A stretch of 64,000 bases of DNA from Serendipita indica DSM 11827. Its lineage: Eukaryota; Basidiomycota; Agaricomycetes; Sebacinales; Serendipitaceae. Below, in pieces: positions 36,940 through 47,280 of this stretch. Under the pieces are notes generated by a model. That model saw only the letters and a list, made by a program, of their open reading frames with translations. It ran no database searches and was not told the DNA's origin. The stretch spans positions 868,001-932,000 of the forward strand of contig CAJVGD010000010.1 in NCBI GenBank assembly GCA_910890315.1. The letters are read 5' to 3'. Within the stretch, counting starts at the first letter, position 1; the number at the start of each line of letters is the position of its first letter. The translations under genes were made by a program, and so were the position numbers.

Positions 36940-37290
36940 GTCATAGTTGATATCATTTGCTGTGTATTTACCATCAACGTACCATTCAAGCGCCCAAGTT
37001 GGTCGTATCTTCCGAAACAGGCTACTGGCCGAGATAACCAGACTCGGTCTCGTTTTGAGTGGCGCTAATGTCTTCTTGCTTAGCCCGAACGAACGTTGCC
37101 TCCATCCGCGTGTCCTCCCTGGTGCGCAGGCCCAGAGGATCTCTATCAAGTTACGCCAGGTTTGTGTGCTTCAATCACACTTCAACGATACCGTACCGCC
37201 GCGTAGGATCCTCCGTACAGCCGACGACTGCATCAAAGTGAATGGCCGTACCACGAAGAGATAGAGTGATAAGACTGTATATCCAATTGA
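36940..37290 (-). pseudogene. Relic of the small membrane-protein gene (5' neighbour of gene C)
   Basis: On the plus strand, segments such as cttcttgcttagcccgaacg (near 37070) and tccaattgagagttcaactg (near 37280) match the downstream gene at 40.5-40.9 kb (cctcttgcttgacccgaaca and tccaattgagagtgcgattc), in the same order and orientation. No membrane-protein reading frame survives. It therefore looks like the duplicated and decayed neighbour that came with gene C in the C/D segmental duplication. Confidence 0.6.
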
Positions 37291-37677
37291 GAGTTCAACT
37301 GGAGCTAGATCATGACTGGATGTTATATCTCGTGGTATAGGAGTAAGAGGCAGTCAGGTGGGGATGCTATTGTAAGTGAGACGACTGGAGGTGAAGATGG
37401 TGATTATGATTTGTCAAGGTATATGATGAGCGACTGGCGTTGCTCTGTAGTAGTTGCGGTCATTTGTATGGTAGATGCTATCTCTCGTGGAGATGCGAAT
37501 TTGTCCAGGGAATTAAATGCTTTCTGCAATCCATATTCCTGAGCTTGTGGGACTCTCCCAACTGGTTGAAGATAATTAACGACTTTAATGGTCAGGTCCA
37601 GACTTTTCAAAGCACGACGTTAATCGGCCACCTGCGAAAAGTACAGCCTCGATCCAAGGTAACCGTCAGATGATCTA
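37291..37677. other. Spacer between relic and gene D
   Basis: AT-richer sequence than its surroundings, with no recognisable gene or repeat. Confidence 0.35.
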
Positions 37678-40382
37678 TCACGCATTCGGGTTGAAAGGCA
37701 AGAGCATAATCCGTTTGTCCCCCTCTAGCCCCCCTGTTCGAATATACCCCTTTTCGCATGCTGCATCCACCAGACTCGAAAATGTGACCCAACCCATCTT
37801 TCTAATCTCCTCCTTTTTACCCACCAGAGTCCGTACGGATTTGGCGCTGACGGGCGTATCGAAGACGCCGCGGCTGAGCGAGATGACAGCCGCCATTAGC
37901 TTTTGAAAGTTGGGTGGGTACTGCGTATGGTCGATCGATACGGCTGGACGGGCCCAGGGCCGTGTGATTGGCGTAGTCGACGGGTCCGTGGGCTACCACG
38001 TACACTTCAGCCGCCATATCTGGAACGAGTATGAACTTACCGGGATCCATCCAGGTCCAGCAAACGGATCAGCTCTCAGTTTTACACGATCAAGCCCTTG
38101 GCGAACGACATGGTCAACATAACCAGCGGCCACAGCCTCTCGGATGAGCTGCGTAAACGTCCTCCATCCCATGGCTCTAACGGCACGAAAGTTTCCCACT
38201 TTACTGCGTAGTTCGACATAATCAATGAGAACATCAGGTCTCCCGCCAGAGAGCTCGAGGATCGCCACGATCAGGAGCCGAAAAGGTACGGGAAAGGCAT
38301 TAGGGTCCACATCAGATGCTTGGCTCTGCGTGTCTTCTGATACCATAGATGAATGTAGACTCGTCGTTAGGGTGGAGGGTGATCCTGTTCGGGATGCCAA
38401 GGTCTCGACTGGCAGCTGCATGAGGAGACGTTAGCCTGACTGTAATGCGGCTCGAATGACATACCATTTCGGCCTTATTCGCTTGGGATGCGAAAGGGGA
38501 TGCCTTGAGTAGTAAGAGTCCACCTTTTCCATGTTCGCCAGCGTGGACAATGTACCCTTTTGAAACAGCGGCTTCGACAATATATGAAAAATTCCTCCAT
38601 CCTAGAGACTTGACTCGCTTTCTATTTCCTACCACGTCACGAACGGCTGCATAGCCGACGTAGATGTTCGGTTTCCCATCCGCGACGTTGAGGATGGCAG
38701 CTACAAGTGACTGGAGCTCGCTCGAATAAGAGGATACGTCGATTGTAGGGTGCAAGTTCTCGGGTGTGGTCGGCAGCCCAGCGTCTGGCAGGAGCGGCTC
38801 CAGTGTTTGTGGAGGGTCGACGGGATGTTGACGAGGCATAATCCGCCCACATATCTGTGATCTTTGGACGTCTTCTGGATCTGCCGTTGTCTCCACCTCC
38901 TGTGACAGTGGTAATGTCATCGTCCTCTCCAGTTCCTGCATGTCTATCGTCGCATACATCGGGGTAGTTTCCCAACCCTGTCCTACCGCGCCAAATCCTC
39001 TCGTAGGAAGAATAAGCAATTGCGTCTCTGACGCATTCGGGATGTCAGATGGTCTTGAGGCTGACCTCCCGGCGGTAGTGAGACGATGTTGAAGCGTTTG
39101 ATACCACGCGGAACTTGTCGTGCCACCGCACGCGGCATAGTCGAGCGCACTCCACACCGCTTCGTTCACAATACTCGGGTCCGAAGTCGAGATGAGGAGT
39201 GACGTGCGGCTTTTGCGTCCATCCGCCGCAACGTACGAGATAGACTGTTCCAATGAGCTTCCGGGTTGGAGGTACTCGTGGGCGTTGCTCAAGACTACTG
39301 CGGTCAGCACCTTATAGTGCCCAAAGTTTGTACATACCAACGAGTTTGGGATTCTCCGCTGTTTGGGAGAGAAAAACGAGAGGACCATGTCCATCAAGAC
39401 GCTATTCACTCCAAGCCAATGGAGGATAGGGTCTGTAAGATCGACAATGGTCACGCCATCAAAGTGCACTTCACTTTCGCCCTCCTCATCGCCACAAGAG
39501 GGGGGCGAGATGAGACTCGTGAGGAGCGTCTGGCGGTCAGAAATGTACCTCTCGCTGTCGTCGTCCCATGTCTCCTCACCAATTAGTTGGTTGAAGCCTG
39601 TCGATAAGCTGCATTAGAAACGGTAGAGTGAGGCTATTCATACGTACGGACGAGGTCGAATGGCTCCGGTAATTGGCTGAGAATATGAACGATTTTACTC
39701 GCGATTCTACTCTCCTCGGTCGGCTTTGCTGATCCCTCTGGTGGCTTGAACGATGGAGCGAAGATTTCGAGGACATGCCTAATCGATACATCGTCCTCCT
39801 TGAATTTCAGTGGTGGAACAACTTGGGTGTTATTGAGAGGTTCATTGATTGAAGCAATGCGCCGTCGCTTGCGCGGTCTGTATCTGTTATTATATCGACG
39901 CCTCTTGTCTGTTAGAAAAAAACGTACGAGCTGTATGCTCTACATCCTCTTTGAGCAAAATCCTGGACAAATGGACGGGTCGTCGGCAGTGTTATGCTGT
40001 TATCTGTGTGGAGGCTGAGCGAGAGTTAGCTGTCAGTCCATGCCTGTCTCTGGAGAATGGCACTCGCATGAGTACGCGTGTATCCTCCAGGCGCAGATGC
40101 GATTCAACGATGCGTTTGAGAAAAGTAGTCAAGGTTGTTCTCTATCCCATCGTTAGGGCCGACTACAATCGATGGGACACTCACCGAGTTTGCACAGACA
40201 ACCCCAAGCGAGCGGAGAGAGGGATTAAAGTAGAGTTTTGTATCGTTTGAGTCATTTATCTGGGCGACTCCAAGTTCATCAATGTGCCTCCCCCCGCGTG
40301 GGTGAGCGTCGACGAGCAAAGTCGCTGAAGAGCAAAGAAATGGATAAGAAGAAATATTGTCGTTTTGTTTGGGTGCCGACAT
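37678..40382 (-). CDS. Gene D: degenerate HerA/FtsK-like P-loop protein with three LOTUS-like modules
   Basis: The start at 40382 is MSAPKQNDNISSYPF. The P-loop strand TKLYFNPSLRSLGVVCANS splices to RTTLTTFLKRIVESHLRLED, so the Walker A lysine position holds Leu. It continues with LKFKEDDVSIRHVLEIF, FNQLIGEETWDDDSERYIS, VTIVDLTDPILHWLGVNSVL, VVLSNAHEYLQPGSSLEQSI (Walker B acids replaced by Ser-Asn) and SLLISTSDPSIVNEAVWSAL. The three modules are LQSLVAAILNVADGKPNIYV ending in LGWRNFSYIVEAAVSKGYI, FRLLIVAILELSGGRPDVLI ending in MGWRTFTQLIREAVAAGYVD, and FQKLMAAVISLSRGVFDTPV ending in MGWVTFSSLVDAACEKGYI. Modules 2 and 3 correspond to modules 1 and 2 of gene C. A module was gained here or lost in C. 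Confidence 0.62.
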
Positions 40383-40565
40383 GGTCAAGAGCAAGACGAG
40401 CTGACGGTCAGGCATCTCCCAGCGAGCGAGGGTGACAGGGTGGCACTGCGGGGCAGGGAACCAGAAATGCATGTATAACACGTCTACTGTACAACTCTAT
40501 TGCGCCCACCGTCAGCACACTACTCGAATGATAAGAACAAGCCAAACTCACCAAAACCAACGAGA

Positions 40566-41260
40566 TCACCAAGCCTGCTGTCGCCATCGTTGAATATCAT
40601 CAACGTCCTCTTGCTTGACCCGAACAAATCCATCGTCCGCATAAGCATCTCCTTGACGCCGCTGATCCGGCCTATGAGGGTGCGCAAACGCCGTATCGAT
40701 AGCCTCGTCTGCCTCGCGTGTTTTGGCATTCGACCACGGTTTGACAATACCGCCGTGTAGCATCCCCCCACACGCACCGACAAGGGCACCAAATAGAATG
40801 GCCGTGGCGGCAAAGACGTAGAGCGGGTAGAGTGTTCGTCCAATTGAGAGTGCGATTCCAGTTGGGATTGCGACCAGATAGTGATATGTTGCGGAGAGAA
40901 GTAAGATGATGGGGCAAAGATGACGCTCAGAGCGTCGAAGACGATGCGAATGGGCGTAGAGATGGAGAGTATGAGATGATATATCCAGATAATCAGTGCC
41001 CAGATCAATGGCAAAGGAGAGGGAATGCGTGAAAGGAGCGCAAAGACTTGTTTGGGGAGCTGTCGTGCCTCTGAAATGTGTGGGTGAGGAAGATGCGTCA
41101 TTGTGCTTGCCGTTGTTGCAGTCGTCGGTGATGGATAGTAAATGTTGTCTGTTGTTGATGGAGGCGTGTATGGCGGATTCTTATTGCGCTGCCTGTACGC
41201 CAACAAGACGGCAATAAACAAGACGGCGAGCGTAAATAGATGGTTATTCCGCTTGGCCAT
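40566..41260 (-). pseudogene. Small multi-pass membrane protein with apparent 1-nt frameshift
   Basis: The start at 41260 gives MAKRNNHLFTLAVLFIAVLL, an N-terminal membrane segment, a Pro/Thr-rich stretch, and a second hydrophobic segment (LPLIWALIIWIYHLILSIST) running into FDALSVIFAP. At about 40910, hydrophobic coding continues only in another frame: IILLLSATYHYLVAIPTGIA, then LYPLYVFAATAILFGALVGA, and a hydrophilic tail ending near 40566. One extra C in the cccc run of the coding strand would join the frames. The lesion is either a real frameshift or a homopolymer error in the assembly. The function is unknown, and it resembles no family I can name. Confidence 0.55.
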
Positions 41261-41358
41261 ATTGAATATGAATTTCTCGAATATTCCGCCGACTGGTTAT
41301 ATAATTCGGGCCAATCAAGGGAGAAACCAAGGAGCGTTGTGAAATCCACAAACAAATC

Positions 41359-43130
41359 ATGGCCTCTCCCGCTGTTACAGCAAAGGACATTCTGCGGCTA
41401 GTGGACGAGCTCAGAGCAGATCCTCAAAGTGTAGACAAACACCAGCGAGTCAGAAATGCTTGTAATGCAACGTCGTGGGCATTCCTCTGCGACGCCAAAT
41501 ACCCACAATTCCTGTACGAGTATGCAAACTCGCATCAGCACGACGAAACAACCTCTGTAAGTCCTCTATTTCTCCATTAGACGATTGACAAACAGGACTA
41601 GAGCGGATTACCCGTATGGATCCTCAGCGCATGGGACATTGCACTCGCACTCCAAGCATCTAATACGACCTTGCCACCCTTTTCAACATCATCTATCAAT
41701 CTACAGGCACTCTCCCTGCTACGCGAAGTCCTGGTGAACAAGCTATTCCCGCTCATGTCCTCGCCCGCGGAGAGGGCACGGTATATAAACCAAGGAGCAC
41801 CAGACACAGCGAGTGTCATCAGTGCCGCAAGTGGACTGCTCTTTGCACTCGCACACTCGCTCAAGGTCCACCCAGACCCAGTATACCTAGGGTACGTCTT
41901 CACGGCTTGACCCGAGTTCTAACACTGACGGATTGGGTATAGAAAGGTGAGAACGTCTGGTGCGGTTGAAGTATGTACACTCTGCTGGCTATACACGCCG
42001 GACCTTCCAACCCGCATCACGGCATCCATCTCGCTCGAAGCGCTACTCGAACCACAATCACAACCAGCTTCTACGTTTAAGTTTGACTCTCCACCGACGC
42101 AGCACATCCTTTCACGCGTCCTGGACGCGGCTGGGACGCATTCCTCTGGTCCGAGTACGACGAGTACGACAGGAGCCGAAAAGATTGTCGGACGATGCGT
42201 TCACATGCTTCAAGATGGACTGGGGGAAAAGGGAAAGATGACAGACGGACATCGCCTTGTCGAGCTATGTCTCATCCAGTGGATGACAGACGAGTCATGT
42301 AAAGATACACTGGGACGGTATTTCGTCCAAGGCGAGTTCCTTTGCCCTTCATCTAGATGTTGAATTAACATGGAAATAGATCGACGGATAATGACACTCG
42401 TCGTGCAAACGGTCCAAGACGCACTGGGTCACGCCGACGACCGTGGTGTCAACTGGGAACTCGTCGACATGTGCGGTGCAGTCCTCTTGGCTCTTTCCAA
42501 CGTCTCTCCACTCCCCATGGCCACGCTCATCGAATACATTGACCGCCTTTCACTGCTGTCCGTTCTCTCGACCATCTACACACAAACGACCCGAACAGAG
42601 GACGGCAACCCGGTACCAATGGAGATTGTCGCACGCGCATGGACGAATATTGTCGAGCTGCTCGTGCATTGTACGACCTGTCAAGCGCCCAATTGTCATT
42701 ATGTTCGAACAGACGCATACGTGGATGCGCTCCGACGGGCACTGGATTCAGGAGAATTGTGGGCGAAGACAATGGACGTGCTGTTCGAACAAGCGCGCGT
42801 GTCTAAAGATAAAGCGAGCATGGCCAAATGGAATAGCTGGAACGGATTGGGAAAGGAGGTGGGGATGGTATACAGACCATCGGGTGCTAAACCGAGTGTG
42901 ACTCGTGACGGCTGCTGGGAAGTGTCATGCCAGAGGCACGGGGCTATCGATGAACAGACGGAGCAAGTGTTGCAGCGCTGCTCGGGGTGTAAAACTGCAA
43001 GGTACTGTTCGACTGGATGCCAGACCAAGTGAGTGGACCTACACTAATTCAATTAAAAAAGTGCGCTAATGGATTTATCAGAGATTGGAAACGACACAAG
43101 GTGGAGTGTAAGCAGCTGCGCACGACCTGA
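41359..43130 (+). CDS. MYND-type zinc finger protein
   Basis: Five exons (41359-41556, 41602-41891, 41943-42331, 42380-43028, 43082-43130) give 524 residues. The first 450 are a helical, probably armadillo-like region (for example LQALSLLREVLVNKLFPLMS and RRIMTLVVQTVQDALGHADD). The C-terminus is a complete MYND finger, RCSGCKTARYCSTGCQTKDW followed by KRHKVECKQL, with all Cys/His ligands. MYND fingers bind proline-rich partners. Intron 3 (42332-42379) appears to use a GC-AG donor. The last exon supplies the final finger ligands, so a model without it would look truncated. Confidence 0.82.
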
Positions 43131-43509
43131 GATATGATTGGATGGCCGGTGACCAATGCCCTGAACTAGTCTTTGATTGTCAAAGCTGTCAGCAATAGTG
43201 TGATCAATGACCAGGGGGCATGCATCTGATTCAGAATAATGGAAATACTAAGAGGGACCTTTGTCTGGGCCCGAGGTTGTAGGCCTTGTCCCGTTTATGC
43301 CATCCAGATTTCCAAACCAGCCGTGGCGCCTGTGCCTGAGCTAGCACACATGCTCCATCCTCCACTCTTCTTAATGCATCTGGGCTCAAACGATCACTAC
43401 TTAATCCCCCCAAGTGCGAATCTTGGCTCCGTGTCTCGTCTCTTGATCCTCTCCCCTTCCCTCTCTCTCTCCTCTGAGACGGTCAGTAGAGCTCCTACAG
43501 ACAGACACA
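43131..43509. promoter_or_regulatory. Promoter/5' region of the transporter gene
   Basis: The intergenic stretch ahead of the transporter start at 43510 ends in a long CT-rich tract (ctctccccttccctctctct), typical of highly expressed fungal promoters. No TATA box was identified. Confidence 0.4.
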
Positions 43510-45340
43510 ATGGGAGGCTTGCCCGTAGACCCCATCGACGCCGTCGACGAAAAAAAGAACCACGACAGCTCGTCGTCGTCCGATAATGAGCTCGACGCGC
43601 TCCCAGCCGTCAAGGGACTCAAAGATGACGCCGCACGACAACTCGACGTCTCGCTTGCTCTTCCAGGCATGACGGGCGTTCATGAAGAAGACGAGCTTGA
43701 TCCCGCCGAGTCGCGTGCGGTCAAGCGCAAGCTCGACTGGCGGATCATGCCTCTTCTATGCTTGTGCGTACTTGTTTCATTTTATTTCCAATTTTCTGAT
43801 ATTGATTATTCATCCGCTAGAATCTACACGGGTACGCTTTACGACATTGGGATAGGGCCAGGTACTGACCGGGTGTAGTCCAATTCCTTGATAAGAACAA
43901 TATCGGCGCATCCGCAATTCTTGGCTTCCTGCAGGATGCACACCTTACCGGCGAACAACTTAATAATCTTGGCACATTCTTCTATGTTGGCATGCTGGCC
44001 TCGCAACTCCCGCACGCCTATGCGTTTCAAAAGTTGCCCGTCGCAAAGTATCTCGCTGTCATGATGTTCTTCTGGGCCGTTCTCGTCGGAGTCCATGCCG
44101 CCGGCAGGAGCTACCATTCCCTCAGTGCGTATAAATATTTTAATAATAGCAATCAATACTCATTCAGTTTCAAATAGTCGCCATCCGTCTCTTGCTCGGA
44201 TTTACCGAGGGCTGCATCACGCCCGGACTCATGCTCGTCACTAGCATGTACTATACACGTGCGGAGATGGGTGAACGTGTCGGGCTTGTTTTCCAATGCA
44301 ACGGTATTGCCTCTATCCTCTCTGGCTTTATCGCATTTGGCGCCTACCACACACCAAACCACACCCCGCTCTCTCTCCCGCAAAACCACGGCAAAGTCGC
44401 CCAATGGCAATGGTTCATGATCATCATCTCTCTCCTCACCCTCGCCACCTCGATCCTCTTCGCCCTCTTCTTCCCCGATAGCCCGACAAAGGCAAAGTTC
44501 CTCTCCGGCGAGGAGCGTGTCATTGCCATTAAGCGTATCAAGACGAACCAGAGTGGTGTCGAGACCAAGAGCTGGAAGTGGTACCAGTTCCGCGAGGCAC
44601 TCATGGATCCAAAGGCCTACATCTTTATGCTCTACGCCGTTTTTGCCAACTTTGTCGGAGGTATCGGTATCCAGTACACGCTCATCATCAAAGACTTTGG
44701 TTTCAAGGTCTGGCAGACGACACTGCTCAACATCCCCGGTGGTGCGCTCATGGTCATCACCGTCACCGTCTCAATGTGGATCTTCCACAAGTATCCTAAT
44801 GCTCGTGGATGGATCTCCGCTGGGTCCTATGTGCCATCTATCATCGCCGCCATGGTGCTCGTCATTCACCCGAACAGCCGTGTCGGCCTGTTGATCGCCT
44901 TTTACTGTATCCAACTCGGATGCACGCCCGCCGTCGTCCTCTCCCTCTCCTGGATCACGACCACGACCAGTGGACACACAAAGAAGCTCGTGCTCAACGC
45001 CATGTGGCTCATTGGCTACTCTGTCGGCCAAATGGTCTCGCCCCAATGGTGGAAGGACAAGTACAAGCCCAAGAACCGCGTTCCGTGGATCATCATCCTG
45101 TCTTCGTACTGCTTCCAAGTCGTCATTATTCTCTTCCTCCGCTGGTTCTTGCAACGCAGAAACCGCATCCGTGACGAGGCTGCCAAGAATGCGACGACCG
45201 AGGAGGAAAAGGACCTCTACGGAGAGTATGGATGGCTCGAGGTTCCTGGTGCTGATGGTTCAGTCAACAAGATCCGCGTCGAGAAGCGGTTCTTGGATTT
45301 GACCGATTTCGAGAATAAGAATTTCCGTTACGTACTCTAG
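43510..45340 (+). CDS. Major facilitator transporter, allantoate permease (Dal5/Tna1) type
   Basis: Four exons (43510-43763, 43821-43831, 43879-44124, 44178-45340) give exactly 557 residues. Exon 2 is an 11-nt microexon that restores the family motif PLLCLIYTVQFLDKNNIGAS in helix 1. A cytosolic acidic N-terminus with DWRIMPLL is followed by twelve predicted helices, the LLGFTEGCITPGLMLVTSMY segment, the central loop (FFPDSPTKAKFLSGEERVIA) and the QWWKDKYKPKNRVPW stretch typical of anion:cation symporters of this group. Members import allantoate, nicotinate, pantothenate or related organic anions. The substrate cannot be told from sequence. Confidence 0.9.
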
Positions 45341-45500
45341 TTCTGTCTTGTTCGTCGTCGTGTGGAATCAAACTTTTACTTTGTTCTCTCGTCAAAGACG
45401 TTTCGGGGGGGTAAATTGTTTATACAAAGGTGTACATCGCACACGAAGGAATTAAAAGAAAGATAACCCGAGCGAGTCCAAAGTGCACAAACCGAGCAAT

Positions 45501-46041
45501 TTACTTGCCCGCAGACGAGAACTTTGTGACCGACTTGGTTCCCTCGGAGATGGCGTGCTTGGACAGTTCACCAGGGAGGATGAGACGGACAGACGTCTGG
45601 ATCTCACGCGACGAGATGGTCGACTTTTTCGAGTAGGAAGCGAGTCGCGAGGCCTCGGAGGCGATGCGCTCAAAGATGTCGTTGACAAACGAGTTGAGAA
45701 TGGCCATGGCCTTGTTGGAGATACCAGTGTCAGGGTGGACCTGCTTCAACACTGAAGAGCGAGTTAGAGACAAGTTACTTGTTCATCCAAAGTGCTTACC
45801 CTTGTAGATGTACGAAGAGTAAGTCTCCTTGCGGGAGCGCTTGCGCTTCTTCTTGTCATCACCGCCTGGCGCGGCCTTCTTTGCCGTCCTACAAGTTGTC
45901 AGAACGCGTCAAAGTTGATTATACAAGGCAAACTCACTTCTTTGCGGCCTTTGCGCCCTCGGTAGACTTTGCTGGGGCCTTTCCGCCGACACCGGAAGCG
46001 GGGGCTTTGGAGGCAACAGTCGAGGCTGGCTTCGGAGGCAT
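45501..46041 (-). CDS. Histone H2B
   Basis: Three exons (46041-45938, 45888-45800, 45751-45501) encode 147 residues. A Lys/Ala/Pro-rich tail ([17 protein letters not shown]) leads to the histone fold: [60 protein letters not shown], and the C-terminal helix [18 protein letters not shown] with the lysine that is ubiquitinated in yeast (K123 equivalent). It lies head-to-head with H2A, the usual fungal arrangement for coordinated S-phase expression. Confidence 0.97.
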
Positions 46042-46570
46042 GTTTGTTATTCGAGTTGTTGTAGACGAGTTGCTGGCGAAGAGGCGAGGAGCGAGTTTGG
46101 GGCCATCAAGGTCGAACGGGCACCAAGGCTTATATAGGTCATCTCACTGTTTGGCGCACTGTTTGTCACCGCGCCCAAACTCCGAAACCTTGTCTCACGT
46201 GACTTTGCCCTAAACGCTGTAAAGAAGGAAGATATACAGAGGAAATAAGTAAAGTCGATGTAGCAGCGCTGACAAAGGGTTGACCTTTGACTGGCTTTCG
46301 ACCCACTGCCGCTAAGGCGAGGAAATATCAATCCCTCCAAATGTCGCTAGATGCTAATAAAATATATCATTACATTACATTTAACGTACGATACGACGCA
46401 TTTACCCAGAGCCGTTACGTCACGTGCTCCGACCGCATTTTAGACTCCGCCCCCACCTGGATCTCTCCCAAACATATAAATAAGAGCACGACAAACCGAC
46501 CACCGTCCCCCAACTTGAACTCCCCCTCGACCAGTTCTCTCTCCCGCACCCACCCAAAAATCTATCAAAC
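46042..46570. promoter_or_regulatory. Divergent H2B-H2A promoter
   Basis: The 529 bp between the two start codons carry a TATA-like element on each side: cttatatagg near 46129-46138, about 90 bp upstream of H2B, and acatataaataag near 46472-46484, about 90 bp upstream of H2A. A CT-rich leader precedes the H2A start. The symmetry fits a shared bidirectional promoter. Confidence 0.65.
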
Positions 46571-47084
46571 ATGTCTGGCAAAGGAAAAGGCGGCAAAGTC
46601 GGTGGCAAGTCTGGCGGAAAGGCCTCGACTGGAGGTGCAGACGCAAAGGGTGCCTCGCGTTCGTCCCGTGCTGGTCTCCAAGTAAGTTTCCCTCTTATCC
46701 TCTAAAGATTTGGGCATTGACAACGCGTCTAGTTCCCAGTCGGTCGTATCCACCGTATGTTGAAGCGCGGAAACTACGCTCAGCGTGTTGGTGCTGGTGC
46801 TCCCGTCTACCTCGCGGCTGGTATGTGACTTGTACTTCAATTCTCCCGTTGCTGACATTTCGCTAGTCCTCGAATACCTCGCCGCTGAGATTCTCGAGCT
46901 CGCTGGTAACGCCGCTCGTGATAACAAGAAGCAACGTATCGTCCCACGACACCTTCAACTTGCCATCCGCAACGATGAGGAGTTGAACAAGCTCCTCGGC
47001 GACGTTGTCATCTCCCAGGGTGGTGTCGTTCCTCACATCGCTCCAGAGCTCCTCCCATCCAAGACCAAGAACTACGAGGAATAG
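46571..47084 (+). CDS. Histone H2A, C-terminal SQ motif not seen
   Basis: Three exons (46571-46681, 46733-46820, 46867-47084) encode 138 residues. The Gly/Lys-rich tail and the fold are canonical H2A, not H2[82 protein letters not shown]. The tail ends [11 protein letters not shown] and lacks the Ser-Gln-Glu/Asp-hydrophobic motif that fungal core H2A uses for damage-induced phosphorylation. No downstream in-frame exon carrying it was found. Confidence 0.95.
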
Positions 47085-47280
47085 ACATCTACTTTCTCAC
47101 CATGTACTTGTACCTTGGCCTCTGTAATATTCTTTTCTTCGGACTTGACCTCCCATGTGCTGAGTCGAACGTCGCCTAAATGTTCTGCGTGAGCTCATAC
47201 TATAGACGGTTAATCGAGGTATTCGTAGTCTACGCGTTCAAGGGTCATACGAATCTCCTTCGGCCTTCACCTGTATTCCC

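Larger units (their letters stand above)
34457..40910. repeat. Segmental tandem duplication (gene C unit and gene D unit)
   Basis: Two direct units, about 34.46-37.29 and 37.68-40.91 kb, each contain a pseudo-ATPase/LOTUS-like gene followed on its 5' side by the small membrane-protein gene (relic in the left unit, near-complete in the right one). Similarity is evident both in protein order and in non-coding flanks. Confidence 0.65.

Noticed and set aside
25835-40382. NYN/limkain-type nuclease with OST-HTH domains
   Set aside because: OST-HTH domains often accompany NYN nucleases, but the N-terminal part lacks the NYN acidic residues and instead follows a P-loop ATPase pattern.
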